Positions 1-9,022 are shown, numbered from the stretch's first letter. The stretch: DNA of 64,000 nt from Giesbergeria sp. (GCF_028686475.1 NZ_JAQUCA010000003.1:124001-188000); one strand, 5' to 3'. Notes: a model not told the origin generated them from the sequence alone. Translations and numbers: made by a program.

Positions 1-1
1 A

Positions 2-475
2 GACATGCTGGCCAAGGGCGAGAAGCTGCCGGTCGATTTCACCAACCGCGTGATTTACTACGTCGGCCCCGTGGACCCCGTGCGTGATGAAGCCGTCGGC
101 CCCGCTGGCCCCACCACCGCCACGCGCATGGATGGCTTTACCGAGATGATGCTGGCGCAAACCGGCCTGATTGCCATGATTGGTAAGGCTGAACGCGGCC
201 CAGTGGCCATCGAAGCCATCAAAAAGCACCAATCGGCCTACCTGATGGCCGTGGGCGGCGCAGCTTACCTCGTCTCTAAAGCGATTAAAACCGCCAAAGT
301 GGTCGGCTTTGAAGACTTGGGCATGGAGGCCATTTATGAATTTGATGTGGTGGACATGCCCGTCACTGTGGCGGTAGATGCTGGCGGCACCAGCGCCCAC
401 ATCACCGGCCCAGCCGAATGGGAAAAGCGCATCGCTACCGGCGAGTTCAAGGGTATCACTGTCGCTGGCGCTTAA
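2..475 (+). CDS. Class I fumarate hydratase, C-terminal part (partial)
   Basis: This is the last 157 or so codons of an iron-sulfur (class I) fumarase, which interconverts fumarate and malate in the citric acid cycle. The reading frame is open from the first full codon of the window, so the start lies upstream. What is visible matches the C-terminal beta domain of the family: a TTATRMDGFTE stretch near residue 40, an MIGKAERGP segment, and the end pattern GTSAHITGPAEWEK. The cluster-binding cysteines belong to the missing N-terminal domain. The stop codon overlaps the proposed murI start by one base (TAATG), which suggests the two genes are co-transcribed. A tartrate dehydratase-like paralogue cannot be excluded from this fragment, but the sequence reads as fumarase. 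Confidence 0.9.
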   Translation, partial: DMLAKGEKLPVDFTNRVIYYVGPVDPVRDEAVGPAGPTTATRMDGFTEMMLAQTGLIAMIGKAERGPVAIEAIKKHQSAYLMAVGGAAYLVSKAIKTAKVVGFEDLGMEAIYEFDVVDMPVTVAVDAGGTSAHITGPAEWEKRIATGEFKGITVAGA

Positions 476-1353
476 TGCCCTCTGCCATGCAGCAGCCCAT
501 TGGTGTCTTTGACAGCGGCATTGGTGGGCTGAGCGTGCTGCAAGCCCTGCGCGCGGAGCTGCCGCAGGAGCGCTTTGTCTATCTGGCTGATAGCGCTTAT
601 GCCCCCTATGGCGAGCGCGGCGATGCGTTCGTCAAGGCGCGCAGCCATGCCATTGCCGATTATTTGTGCCAGCAGCACCACATCAAAGCCTTGGTGGTAG
701 CGTGCAACACCGCTACCGCCGCAGCAATTGACGAATTGCGCGCCCAACGCCCACAACTGCCTTTGGTAGGCATTGAGCCAGCGCTCAAACCGGCGGTGGC
801 CCACAGCAAAACCAAGCGGATTGGGGTGATTGGCACCCGTGGCACCTTGGGCAGTGCGCGCTTTGCTAAATTGCTGGCCTCTTTGCAAGGGCAGGCCGCG
901 TTTGTGCTGCAACCCTGCGATGGCTTAGCCCATGCGATTGAGCGCAGCACGCTGCAAAGCCCTGCCAATGGGCCTATCCAAACCACAGAAACCCAAGCCC
1001 TGTGTGCGCGCTACACCCAAGCCCTGGGGCCGTTTGGCGCACAGCCCGGCCAAATCGACACCTTGGTATTGGGCTGCACCCATTATTTGTTTGCCCAAGA
1101 CGATTTGCAAACACTGCTGGGGCCAGACATCCGTTTGGTGGCCGCTGGCGAGCCAGTCGCCCGGCAAACCCGGCATTTATTGCAAGCCACAGGTCGTTTA
1201 TGCCACACATCCACTCCACTGGCAGCGGACACGGCCTTACAGCTCTACACCACCGGCACCTTGGCCGCCTTGCAAACGGCGGCTGCCCGCTGGCTGCAAC
1301 TGTCCGCCAGCACTTGCCACGCCATCGCCTTGCCACACCACGAGGCCCATTAA
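475..1353 (+). CDS. murI: Glutamate racemase MurI
   Basis: MurI converts L-glutamate to D-glutamate for peptidoglycan precursors in the cytoplasm. The 292-residue protein opens with the family signature PIGVFDSGIGGLSV. It carries both catalytic cysteines in their usual settings, VACNTATA near residue 80 and LGCTHYLF near residue 200. The length is slightly above the family norm of about 260-280. The frame is open further upstream, but that part lies inside the fumarase gene. The start at 475 overlaps the fumarase stop by one base; an in-frame ATG at 487 (MQQPIGVFD) is an equally plausible start. Neither has a clear Shine-Dalgarno sequence, which fits translational coupling. The gene converges on the metallopeptidase gene 13 bases downstream. 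Confidence 0.96.
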   Translation: MPSAMQQPIGVFDSGIGGLSVLQALRAELPQERFVYLADSAYAPYGERGDAFVKARSHAIADYLCQQHHIKALVVACNTATAAAIDELRAQRPQLPLVGIEPALKPAVAHSKTKRIGVIGTRGTLGSARFAKLLASLQGQAAFVLQPCDGLAHAIERSTLQSPANGPIQTTETQALCARYTQALGPFGAQPGQIDTLVLGCTHYLFAQDDLQTLLGPDIRLVAAGEPVARQTRHLLQATGRLCHTSTPLAADTALQLYTTGTLAALQTAAARWLQLSASTCHAIALPHHEAH

Positions 1354-1366
1354 GACAGGGCGGCGC

Positions 1367-1918
1367 TTATGGTGCCACCGATTCGGTTTGCCACAGGCGT
1401 GGCCCGGCTTGCTCTAGGTGCGTCAGGTACAGGCGCACATCCAACTCATATTGGTGGTAAGCGGGTTCCATGTGTTCGCACAATTGGTAAAACGCTTTGT
1501 TATGCTCGCGTTCACGCAGATGGGCCAGCTCATGCACCACAATCATGCGTAAAAATTCTTCAGGCACTTGCTTGAACAGCGCTGCAATGCGGATTTCGTG
1601 CTTGGCCGCCAAACGCCCCCCTTGCACGCGCGACACGGCGGTATGCAAGCCCAACGCATGGCGCACAATATGGATTTTGCTATCGAACACCACTTTATTG
1701 ACCGCATCGGCACGGCGCAAATGGCGCTCTTTTAAGGCCGTGGTGTAGTGGTACAGCGCTTTATCGGTACGCACAGCATGGGCTTGCGGATATTTGCGCT
1801 CTAGCAGCGTAGCCAGTCCTTGGGGTTGGGCCAGTAAGGTGGCAACTTGCTGGCGCAAAGAGGCAGAATAGGCGCGCAGATAAGGCAAATCGGCCACAGC
1901 GGCCGCAGCAGCTGCCAC
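1367..1918 (-). CDS. YgjP-like zinc metallopeptidase (DUF45 / M48-like)
   Basis: A 183-residue cytoplasmic protein of the YgjP (DUF45) family. The zinc motif HELAH is at residues 129-133, followed by REREHNKAF, whose histidine (139) is a third-ligand candidate. The C-terminal part with its YELDVRLYL segment is typical of the family. Members resemble WSS1/SprT-type metalloproteases, but no physiological substrate is established that I know of. The start appears to be a GTG at 1918, because no in-frame ATG lies upstream of the conserved core. The gene begins 2 bases after the stop of the acidic unknown gene upstream, so the two are probably one transcript. The family call is firm; the function is not. 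Confidence 0.88.
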   Translation of the reverse strand: MAAAAAAVADLPYLRAYSASLRQQVATLLAQPQGLATLLERKYPQAHAVRTDKALYHYTTALKERHLRRADAVNKVVFDSKIHIVRHALGLHTAVSRVQGGRLAAKHEIRIAALFKQVPEEFLRMIVVHELAHLREREHNKAFYQLCEHMEPAYHQYELDVRLYLTHLEQAGPRLWQTESVAP

Positions 1919-1920
1919 GC

Positions 1921-2556
1921 TCAGTGCAGGTGGCGTGGCCGACGGCCACCCCCATGACCACCCCCCGCGCCGCCGCGCGGCGGTTTGCTGATTTCTAAAG
2001 AGTCCACCAAGGCATCAAAGCGTTGGGTGAACAGTTTGTCAATCTCGGTGACCACGCCGCCCAGTTCTGCACCATCAAAATGGCGCTCCATCATGTGAAC
2101 CACATCGCGCACCAGCAAATCGCGTTGCACCTGCATGATGGCAGCGGGCGTGGGGCCGACAAACAGCATGATGAAATCATCGCGCGATTCTGCATCGTCG
2201 GCGATGTTGTCGTCCTCTTCGTCGTCGTCGTCAAACTGGGTATCGTAGAACGAGACTTCTATCGGTGCGCCTTGCTCGGCCAGTTCATTGAGGGCCATGC
2301 ACATTTCATCGAGCGCTTGGCGAAAATCCTCATCACCGCGCACCGTCCAGCACATCCGCAACACATGCTCGGCGGTATCAAACCTGATGCCCGGTTCTTC
2401 TTCGTAGGCGCTGGTAGCGCCAGCGGCCAAGGAGCGCGCACCGGCATAGTGCCACAGCGGCTTGAGCGCCTCTTGCAGTTGGGCATACTGCACATCGGGG
2501 CGCAGTAAGACCTCGCCATGCACATGAATTTCGAAGGGAGCGTTGTAATTTGACAT
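1921..2556 (-). CDS. Conserved hypothetical acidic protein with Gly/His-rich tail
   Basis: A 211-residue soluble protein that I do not recognise as a characterised enzyme; similar proteins of unknown function occur in Burkholderiales. The N-terminal half (about 1-110) is a mixed alpha/beta domain. A very acidic linker follows near residues 108-125 (FDDDDEEDDNIADD). A second helical domain runs to about residue 190. The last 20 residues are rich in Gly, Arg and His (RGGAGGGHGGG, ending HLH). There is no signal peptide or membrane segment. The gene lies directly upstream of the YgjP-type peptidase with a 2-base gap, so the two may work together. The His-rich tail could bind metal or nucleic acid, but that is a guess. 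Confidence 0.75.
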   Translation of the reverse strand: MSNYNAPFEIHVHGEVLLRPDVQYAQLQEALKPLWHYAGARSLAAGATSAYEEEPGIRFDTAEHVLRMCWTVRGDEDFRQALDEMCMALNELAEQGAPIEVSFYDTQFDDDDEEDDNIADDAESRDDFIMLFVGPTPAAIMQVQRDLLVRDVVHMMERHFDGAELGGVVTEIDKLFTQRFDALVDSLEISKPPRGGAGGGHGGGRRPRHLH

Positions 2557-2614
2557 GGTTCAATCGTAATGGTGCCGCCCACACCGGAATACATGCGGGC
2601 GGAAATTTTAGCAT

Positions 2615-4234
2615 TCAGCCACCAGCGGCTAAGACGCTGCTGGCGCTAACAGCCGGGGCAACGGCAACAACAGCGGGCTGGAAATACTGTACGCCATTGC
2701 GGCCGGCTTCTTTGGCTTGGTACATGGCCGCATCGGCTTGGTCTAGCAATTGTGCCGCGCTGCAATCCGGGCCAGCAAAAAAAGTCAACCCCATACTGGC
2801 AGTGCAATGGTGTTGCACGGTGCGGGCCAATGTGTGCGCTTCATCGGCCAAATTGAGATGGTACGGTTCTGACAGCGTTTGCAAAATTTTCTGCGCTACA
2901 TGGTCGGCTTGCTGGGTGGCCGTGGCAGCATCGGCGCTCAAGCCATTGAGTACCACGACAAACTCATCACCACCCAAACGCGCAGCGGTGTCGGTGCCCC
3001 GAATGGCTTGCTTTAGGCGTTGCGCTACCTCTTGCAGCAGCAAATCACCCACATTGTGGCCGTAACGGTCATTCAGGGGCTTGAAATTGTCCAAATCCAT
3101 AAACAACACCGCGCTGCGTTGCTGATGGCGTTGGTTGTGCAGCATAGCCCGCTCTAGGTGTTCGTAGAGTAAGCGCCGGTTGGGCAGGTGCGTCAGGGCA
3201 TCGTGAAAGGCCAAATCACGGATGCGCTCATCCAGTTCTTGGCGCTCGGTGATGTCGGAGCAAAAATTAAGCGTGGCCGGTTGGTCGCACCAATCAATCG
3301 CCACCCCGCTGATTTCTGCCCAGCGCACGCCACGGTGCTGGGTGAGGATACGGGCGGGGTATTTCAAATCATCGGCTTGGCCCTGTGCGCGTTTTTGGTG
3401 GTTTTCTGCCACCAAGGCCCGGTCGTCAGGGTGAATAAAATCAAGGATGGATTGCCCCAGTAATGCTTCGCGGTCATAGCCAAAAATTTCCAGCATTTTG
3501 GGATTGACAAAGCGCAGAATGCCTTGTTCCAGAACGCAGATGCCCTCGTTGGCCGATTCAATCAATTTGCGGTAGCGGTGTTCGCTGTCCACACGCGCCT
3601 GCTCGGTGCGCTCTTGCGCCATCACCAACATCCCCACTGACAGCAACAGGGTATCGAGCAAGGACAGCATAAAGCTCAGAATCACCGTGGTGGTGGAGTC
3701 GGTCACTTTTTGCGCCGAATCCCAACCCGCCAGCGTCACCACGATGCGGTAAAACATGGTCAGAACGGTCAACACCGCCGCAAAGCCCAAAATATACTTG
3801 CCACGCCCGACAATTTGCTGCCGCCCCTGCCACAACAACACCGACATATGCACAAATTGCAGCATGGTAATGGCCGAAATCCAAATGCGCCGCGCTTGGT
3901 AGGCATCGACCAGCCACCAAGTCCCTAAGCCCACCAAAAGCACCGGTACGGCCACCAAACCCCTTGGAGCAGCACGCCCCTGAAAGCGGTACAGCGCCAG
4001 CACATACAAGGCCATCGCCGCATTGATGGCGATATTGCCCAGCACCACCGACAACAAGGGCGACACTTGGCCACGCAAAAAAAACAGGGCGTAGCCCATA
4101 CCCTGTGCCATCAGGCCAAAAGAGAACACCAGCAAATCAGGCTGGCGGCGGTAGGCCACCGAGGCAATCGACAAGGCCATAGCCATCACACCGACAAACA
4201 GCATGACGAACATGGTGGGAACATGCAGGTTCAT
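2615..4234 (-). CDS. Membrane-bound PAS-GGDEF diguanylate cyclase
   Basis: This inner-membrane signalling protein should make c-di-GMP from two GTP. The 539 residues begin with about six or seven hydrophobic segments (1-205), an integral membrane sensor of unknown ligand. A PAS domain follows (about 225-335; LIESANEGICVLEQG, then FGYDREALLGQ). The C-terminal GGDEF domain spans about 370-525. The active motif RLGGDEF is near residue 421, and an RxxD inhibitory site (RGTD) sits five residues before it, so the enzyme is probably active and product-inhibited. I start it at the ATG at 4234 because the codon before is only a GTG. It is monocistronic, 56 bases downstream of rng read in the same direction. 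What it senses cannot be read from the sequence. Confidence 0.92.
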   Translation of the reverse strand: MNLHVPTMFVMLFVGVMAMALSIASVAYRRQPDLLVFSFGLMAQGMGYALFFLRGQVSPLLSVVLGNIAINAAMALYVLALYRFQGRAAPRGLVAVPVLLVGLGTWWLVDAYQARRIWISAITMLQFVHMSVLLWQGRQQIVGRGKYILGFAAVLTVLTMFYRIVVTLAGWDSAQKVTDSTTTVILSFMLSLLDTLLLSVGMLVMAQERTEQARVDSEHRYRKLIESANEGICVLEQGILRFVNPKMLEIFGYDREALLGQSILDFIHPDDRALVAENHQKRAQGQADDLKYPARILTQHRGVRWAEISGVAIDWCDQPATLNFCSDITERQELDERIRDLAFHDALTHLPNRRLLYEHLERAMLHNQRHQQRSAVLFMDLDNFKPLNDRYGHNVGDLLLQEVAQRLKQAIRGTDTAARLGGDEFVVVLNGLSADAATATQQADHVAQKILQTLSEPYHLNLADEAHTLARTVQHHCTASMGLTFFAGPDCSAAQLLDQADAAMYQAKEAGRNGVQYFQPAVVAVAPAVSASSVLAAGG

Positions 4235-4293
4235 CACGAAACCCGGTGGTTGGCTGGAAAAGTGTAGCGTAACAGAAAGTAACTAAAGTAACA

Positions 4294-5790
4294 CTACAGT
4301 AACACGATGTCGTATTGCTCTTGCCCAATGGCTCCTTCGGCCTGCAAAGAAATAGGTTTACCGATGAAGTCGCTCAAACCGGCCAAATGCTGGCTTTCTT
4401 CGTCCAGCAGCAGCTCGACCACCTGCGGTGCCGCCACCACGCGAAACTCACGCGGGTGAAATTGGCGCGCTTCGCGCAGGATTTCGCGCAGGATGTCATA
4501 GGCCACGCTGCGCGCGGTTTTAATCGCCCCACGTCCTTGGCAAGAGGGGCAAGGCTCGCACAGCATGTGGGCTAAAGAGTCGCGCGTGCGTTTGCGTGTC
4601 ATCTCAACCAAGCCCAGTTGCGAGAAGCCCCCGGCAGAGGTTTTGACGCGGTCGCGGCCCAGTTGCTTTTTAAATTCGGCCAATACGGCCTGTTGGTGGT
4701 CTTCGCGCACCATGTCAATAAAATCAACAATGATGATGCCGCCCAAATTGCGTAAGCGCAGTTGGCGTGCAATGGCCCCAGCAGCTTCTAAATTGGTTTT
4801 GAAGATGGTGTCGTCAAAATTGCGCGCACCCACAAAGCCGCCGGTGTTGACATCCACCGTGGTCAGGGCTTCGGTTTGGTCGATGATGAGGTAGCCACCC
4901 GATTTCAAATCCACCCGACGGCCCAAGGCGCGGGCGATTTCTTCGTCAATCGCGTACAGGTCAAAAATCGGGCGCTCGCCCTTGTAGTGCTGCAATTTGG
5001 CGGTGGCGGTGGGCATCAATTCTTGGCCAAAGGCGCGCAGACGCTGGAATTGCTCCATCGAGTCCAGCCGGATGCTGTGCGTATGGTCGCCCACCAAATC
5101 GCGCAACACGCGCTGCAACAGGTCTAAATCTTGCAGCAACAAGGATTTTGGCGGCAATTTGAGCGAGGCTTGTTTGGTGCGCGCCCACGTTTTGCGCAGG
5201 TAGGCAATGTCTTCGGCCAGTTCGGTATCGCTGGCATCTTCGCCATTGGTACGCAAAATGAAACCACCCCCGCCGCCGGTTTCTTTGGTTCCCACCAAAG
5301 TTTGCAAGCGCGCGCGCAGGGCATCGCGCTCGGCAGCAGGTATTTTTTGCGATACACCCACATGGTCATCTTGCGGCAAAAACACCAGCAAGCGCCCAGC
5401 AATGCTGATTTGGGTCGAAAGGCGTGCGCCTTTGCTGCCCATTGGGTCTTTGACCACCTGCACTATCAGGGACTGGCCTTCAAACACCTGTTTTTCAATC
5501 GGCACCAGCGGCTCGGTTTTGCGGGCAATGCTGGGTGGCTCGCCATCGGGTTGGCGTTGCCAGACATCGGCCACGTGCAAAAAAGCCGCGCGTTCTAGGC
5601 CAATGTCGATAAAGGCCGACTGCATTCCCGGCAGCACGCGCACCACTTTGCCCAAATAGACATTGCCGACCAAACCGCGCTCTAAGGGGCGCTCTAGGTG
5701 CAGCTCTTGCACCGCGCCGTTTTCGACAATGGCCACGCGGGTTTCTTGTGGTGACCAGTTGATAAGGATGTCTTGTTGCAAGCTGGGCAT
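4294..5790 (-). CDS. rng: Ribonuclease G
   Basis: RNase G is an endoribonuclease that matures the 5' end of 16S rRNA and takes part in mRNA decay. The 498-residue length matches the short RNase E/G class without the RNase E scaffold tail. An S1 RNA-binding domain lies at about 35-125 (GNVYLGKVVRVLPGMQSAF). The catalytic DNase I-like region has its two metal-binding aspartates in TVDVNTGGF and IIIVDFIDM. The zinc-link cysteines are in CEPCPSCQGRG. The gene is the last of the rsfS-rlmH-maf-rng run, 39 bases after maf, an order common in betaproteobacteria that groups ribosome maturation functions. Confidence 0.96.
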   Translation of the reverse strand: MPSLQQDILINWSPQETRVAIVENGAVQELHLERPLERGLVGNVYLGKVVRVLPGMQSAFIDIGLERAAFLHVADVWQRQPDGEPPSIARKTEPLVPIEKQVFEGQSLIVQVVKDPMGSKGARLSTQISIAGRLLVFLPQDDHVGVSQKIPAAERDALRARLQTLVGTKETGGGGGFILRTNGEDASDTELAEDIAYLRKTWARTKQASLKLPPKSLLLQDLDLLQRVLRDLVGDHTHSIRLDSMEQFQRLRAFGQELMPTATAKLQHYKGERPIFDLYAIDEEIARALGRRVDLKSGGYLIIDQTEALTTVDVNTGGFVGARNFDDTIFKTNLEAAGAIARQLRLRNLGGIIIVDFIDMVREDHQQAVLAEFKKQLGRDRVKTSAGGFSQLGLVEMTRKRTRDSLAHMLCEPCPSCQGRGAIKTARSVAYDILREILREARQFHPREFRVVAAPQVVELLLDEESQHLAGLSDFIGKPISLQAEGAIGQEQYDIVLL

Positions 5791-5829
5791 GGAAGGTGGG
5801 CGCGCACAGATGCACGGTAAAAAGAAAAA

Positions 5830-6450
5830 TCAGAGGAAAAATCCGGCAGCACGCAGTAATTGTGCTGTCTCGAACAACGGCAGCCCCATGATGCCTGAAT
5901 AACTGCCGCTGATTTGCTGTACATAGGCCGCTGCGCGCCCTTGGATGCCATAAGCCCCGGCTTTGCCCAAAGGCTCGCCGCTGGCCACATAGGCGGCGAT
6001 GTGCGCGGCGCTCATCTGGCTAAAAGTGACGCGCGAGACGGACAGCGCTTGGTAGCGCTGCGCGCCCTGCTGCAAGGCCAACGCCGTCAAAACGCGGTGG
6101 CTGCTGCCCGAAAGTTGTGCCAACATCTGCGCGGCGTGCGCGGCATCATCGGGTTTACCAAAAATACGCCGACCTTGGGCCACGGTGGTATCGGCGCACA
6201 AAATGGGAGCTGGCGGCAAACCCCGGCGCGCGTGCCGCGCTACCGCCGCATCCAATTTCAGCGCCGTAACGCGCTGCACATAGGCGGTCGGAGACTCACC
6301 GGGCAACACGGCTTCTAAGGCTTCGGCATCTTCAGCCTCGTGCGGGTGGTCTGGTGTTTGGGCCAACAGCAATTGGTGCGGGATGCCCAACTGCTCTAGC
6401 AACTGGCTACGGCGCGGGCTTTGCGAGGCCAAGTAAATAAAATCAGGCAT
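5830..6450 (-). CDS. maf: Maf family nucleotide pyrophosphatase
   Basis: Maf proteins hydrolyse non-canonical or excess nucleoside triphosphates to the monophosphate plus pyrophosphate; the YhdE type prefers dTTP and UTP, the YceF type m7GTP. The 206 residues start with the signature [16 protein letters not shown]. The catalytic aspartate sits in [11 protein letters not shown], and the C-terminal [11 protein letters not shown] and SGIMGLPL motifs are present. The QGRR and YGIQG elements point to the dTTP/UTP branch (YhdE), with moderate certainty. The gene lies between rlmH and rng on the same strand with short gaps and is probably part of that operon. Confidence 0.94.
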   Translation of the reverse strand: MPDFIYLASQSPRRSQLLEQLGIPHQLLLAQTPDHPHEAEDAEALEAVLPGESPTAYVQRVTALKLDAAVARHARRGLPPAPILCADTTVAQGRRIFGKPDDAAHAAQMLAQLSGSSHRVLTALALQQGAQRYQALSVSRVTFSQMSAAHIAAYVASGEPLGKAGAYGIQGRAAAYVQQISGSYSGIMGLPLFETAQLLRAAGFFL

Positions 6451-6496
6451 GGCAAGGCTCCAGCCAAAGGGCGATGCAAAAGTAGGTTAAAACAGG

Positions 6497-6964
6497 CTAT
6501 TCCCGGTGGTAGGGATGCCCGGCATTGACCGACCATGCCCGGTACAGCTGCTCAATCAGCAGCACACGCACCATCGCATGGGGCAGGGTTAAATCTGACA
6601 GGCGGATACGCTCGTGGGCGGCTTGCCGAAAAGCTGGGTCTAGGCCATCCGGGCCACCAATCACCAACGCCACATCATCGCCCGAGAGTTGCCAGCCCTT
6701 GAGCCGCTCGGCCAGTGCCTTGGTCGTCAGGTTGGTGCCGCGCTCGTCCAGCGCGACTATGCGCGTACCGCGCGGAATGGCGGCCTCAATGCGCTCGCGT
6801 TCGGCAGCATAGAGGGTTTCTAGGGTTTTAGAGCCACGCGGTTCGGTCTTGACGGCCTTGAGTTCTACCTTGAGTTCGGGCGGAAAGCGTTTGGCGTAAT
6901 CATCATAGGCCGTTTGCGCCCAATCGGGCACGCGCTGGCCCACGGCCACAATCAGCAGGCGCAT
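6497..6964 (-). CDS. rlmH: 23S rRNA pseudouridine-1915 N3-methyltransferase RlmH
   Basis: RlmH methylates pseudouridine 1915 in helix 69 of 23S rRNA on assembled 70S ribosomes, using S-adenosylmethionine. At 155 residues it has the canonical length. It starts [15 protein letters not shown], has the SPOUT-knot cofactor loop LVIGGPDGL near residue 105, and ends with the conserved EQLYRAW...HPYHRE. The gene follows rsfS by 13 bases and precedes maf by 46 bases on the minus strand. The identification is secure. Confidence 0.97.
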   Translation of the reverse strand: MRLLIVAVGQRVPDWAQTAYDDYAKRFPPELKVELKAVKTEPRGSKTLETLYAAERERIEAAIPRGTRIVALDERGTNLTTKALAERLKGWQLSGDDVALVIGGPDGLDPAFRQAAHERIRLSDLTLPHAMVRVLLIEQLYRAWSVNAGHPYHRE

Positions 6965-6977
6965 GGCTCAAGGCTCC

Positions 6978-7778
6978 TTACTCAGGCTGGCTGCGCGGCG
7001 CAGACTTGCGGACTGGGGCTTTTTTGGCCGCCGTGGTTTTGGCTGGTGCGGCTTTTTTATCGGCGCGCGGCTTCACGACCACGGTTTTGATAGCTTTTTT
7101 GGCCGCAGGGGCGGCTGGGGCTGCACTGCTGCTCTTGGCGGTGCGTTTGGCCGGTGCTTTGGCGGCAGTGCTGGTGGCATCGGCTGGCTTGGCAGCAGTT
7201 TTGCGTGCGGCGGGCTTTTTGGCAGCTACTGGGGTTTCAGCAGGTGCGGCAGCGGTGCTGGCGCGGCTGGGTTTGCGTGCAGCAGGCTTTTTGGCTGTGG
7301 CAAGCGTGCCTTCTTCTGCGGCAGCGGCTTCGGCCTTGGCGGCACGGCGGGCAGCGGTTTTAGCGGGCACTTTGGCCACGGGGGCTACCGGCTTGGCCGC
7401 ACCCAGTTTGAGGCGCACCGGCTTCTCGCCCCACAGCTCTTCTAGGCGGTAATACTGGCGAATCGTAGGCTGCATGATATGCACCACAGCAGCGCCGCAA
7501 TCCACAATAATCCATTCGCCGTTGTCTTCGCCTTCGGTGCGGGGTTTGGCAAAACCGGCTTCGCGCACGGCATCGCGCACGCTGGCAGCCAGCGCTTTGG
7601 TTTGGCGATTAGAGGTGCCCGAGGCCACAATCACGCGCTCAAAGAGCGCTGACAGGTGTTCGGTATCAAAGACTTGGATATCCTGCGCCTTGACATCTTC
7701 AAGGCCGTCAACGATGGCGCGTTGGAGTTTAGTAACGTCTTTTTTAGCGGTGGATTCCGATTGGGCAGTAGTGGTCAT
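6978..7778 (-). CDS. rsfS: Ribosomal silencing factor RsfS with long Lys/Ala-rich tail
   Basis: RsfS binds ribosomal protein uL14 and blocks joining of the ribosomal subunits when nutrients are scarce. Residues 1-115 are a standard RsfS/Iojap domain (KAQDIQVFDTEHL, then GEWIIVDCGAAVVHIM, then RQYYRLEELWG). About 150 further residues are almost only Ala, Lys, Pro, Thr and Arg, with AKKPAARK-type repeats resembling histone H1-like or AlgP-like tails. Most RsfS proteins are only about 105-130 residues long. I place the start at the ATG at 7778, 51 codons inside the longest open frame, because the sequence before it is not RsfS-like. The gene lies 67 bases after siaD and is followed by rlmH. The tail may bind rRNA or DNA; that is inference. 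Confidence 0.93.
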   Translation of the reverse strand: MTTTAQSESTAKKDVTKLQRAIVDGLEDVKAQDIQVFDTEHLSALFERVIVASGTSNRQTKALAASVRDAVREAGFAKPRTEGEDNGEWIIVDCGAAVVHIMQPTIRQYYRLEELWGEKPVRLKLGAAKPVAPVAKVPAKTAARRAAKAEAAAAEEGTLATAKKPAARKPSRASTAAAPAETPVAAKKPAARKTAAKPADATSTAAKAPAKRTAKSSSAAPAAPAAKKAIKTVVVKPRADKKAAPAKTTAAKKAPVRKSAPRSQPE

Positions 7779-7845
7779 CAGGCAGTGGTCAGAGAAAAAA
7801 GGATAACAGGAAAAAATCAATGGCTGCCAATATAGCAGCGCACTT

Positions 7846-8640
7846 TCAGGCTTCAATGCGGTCGCGGCCCTCGGCTTTGGCGCGCAACAAAGCGGCATCA
7901 GCCCGGTTGAGGGTATCGGAAAAGCGCTCACCTAGCTGGTAGGCGCTCAAACCGATGCTGGCAGAAATGGGAGTGTCCAGAAATTCGATGCGAATGGCCT
8001 TGATACTCTGGGCCACCCGCTGGGCAATCTGCAATGCAAAATCTAGCGGTGTTTCGGGCATCAACAGTAAAAACTCTTCACCCCCCCAACGGCCACAAAC
8101 ATCGTATTCGCGCAGTGCATCGGCAATCGCGCGGGCAATGGCACACAGGACGGTATCACCGGCCTCATGGCCGAAGCGATCGTTGATGGTTTTGAACCGA
8201 TCTACATCCAAAATGCCCAGCGTATAAGGCGACGCTTTGCGGTTAGCACGCTCGGTTTCTTGCGTCAGGCGCTCCATTAAAAAACGGCGGTTACCCAAGC
8301 CGGTCAATGGGTCATGCAGCGAAGCTTGTTTGAGGGTTTCGCTCAGCTCGCGCAGGCTGTTTTGGTAGCGGTCGGAGATGCGGGCGAGTTTTTCCAAGCG
8401 GTGCAATTGGCGCTCGTATTGTTGCTCTAGGCTCTCTTGTTGGCGGCGTGATATGTACTGGTAACCGTCAGAAATGCGAATCAGGCGCTGTAACTGCGCC
8501 TGATGCACTTGGTTACAGGCCAGCAACTGCGCCAGCGGCGCACGCAAAGGGTTGCTTTGGTGCGTTGGGTCGGCCAACAGGGCCTGCACTTGGGTGACCA
8601 GCTCGTCCTCATCGGCGGACTGGCTTGGGCGTTCAGGCAT
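7846..8640 (-). CDS. siaD: Diguanylate cyclase SiaD
   Basis: SiaD is the c-di-GMP-producing output of the SiaABCD pathway described in Pseudomonas aeruginosa, where unphosphorylated SiaC binds SiaD and switches on its cyclase activity. This 264-residue protein has no membrane segment. Its N-terminal half is helical and coiled-coil-like (about 1-105, with RRQQESLEQQYERQLHRLEK), the expected SiaC-binding stalk. The GGDEF domain follows with active motif RWGGEEF near residue 187 and an intact RxxD inhibitory site (REYD) five residues before it. The ATG at 8640 overlaps the end of siaC by eight bases, indicating translational coupling. The longer open frame to 8685 reads back into siaC and is not needed. 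The call rests on the domain layout together with the adjacent siaA, siaB and siaC. Confidence 0.9.
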   Translation of the reverse strand: MPERPSQSADEDELVTQVQALLADPTHQSNPLRAPLAQLLACNQVHQAQLQRLIRISDGYQYISRRQQESLEQQYERQLHRLEKLARISDRYQNSLRELSETLKQASLHDPLTGLGNRRFLMERLTQETERANRKASPYTLGILDVDRFKTINDRFGHEAGDTVLCAIARAIADALREYDVCGRWGGEEFLLLMPETPLDFALQIAQRVAQSIKAIRIEFLDTPISASIGLSAYQLGERFSDTLNRADAALLRAKAEGRDRIEA

Positions 8641-9022
8641 CGGCCGCAATCTGGAATGGAAAGCTGCAATCTTCGCGGAACTCATCGGCCAAGTCCACCA
8701 CGCGCTCGTTGCGCGGGTCGTAATACCAATCTACACGCACTTGGCGACCCTGTTGGTGGGCATCTTCGAGCAGGTCAAAAATATCCATCATGGCCTTGAC
8801 GGAGCTGGTGTTCATATAGACCAGATGCAACTCCAAGCGCAGCATGGGCGCGGGCGGGTTTTGCAAAAAGCGCTCTAGCCAGCTGATGATGGGGCCAAAA
8901 AATTCAAACGAATTTTCGGGGTAGGAGTCGCCTTGCATACGCAGTATGCCCTGCGCCCAGTCGGCGCTCACGCTGGGCGTGGATTGGCTGCCCGTGATAG
9001 AGATGTCGTTGGTATCGCTCAT
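8633..9022 (-). CDS. siaC: SiaC phospho-switch protein (DUF1987)
   Basis: SiaC is a small cytoplasmic partner-switch protein. Phosphorylation by SiaB inactivates it, dephosphorylation by SiaA restores it, and the free form activates the cyclase SiaD. The 129 residues match the DUF1987 family along their whole length: GDSYPENSFEFFGPI at about 31-45, then LHLVYMNTSS at 65-74, and EFREDCSFPF near the end. Thr72 in the NTSS motif lines up with the threonine known to be phosphorylated in the P. aeruginosa protein. The gene lies between siaB and siaD, overlapping siaD by eight bases and following siaB by 10 bases. Confidence is high given the complete operon. Confidence 0.92.
   Translation of the reverse strand: MSDTNDISITGSQSTPSVSADWAQGILRMQGDSYPENSFEFFGPIISWLERFLQNPPAPMLRLELHLVYMNTSSVKAMMDIFDLLEDAHQQGRQVRVDWYYDPRNERVVDLADEFREDCSFPFQIAADA

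Noticed and set aside
7006-7452. Plus-strand Ala/Leu-rich open frame opposite rsfS
   Set aside because: It is the mirror of the Lys/Ala-rich tail; low complexity keeps several frames open.
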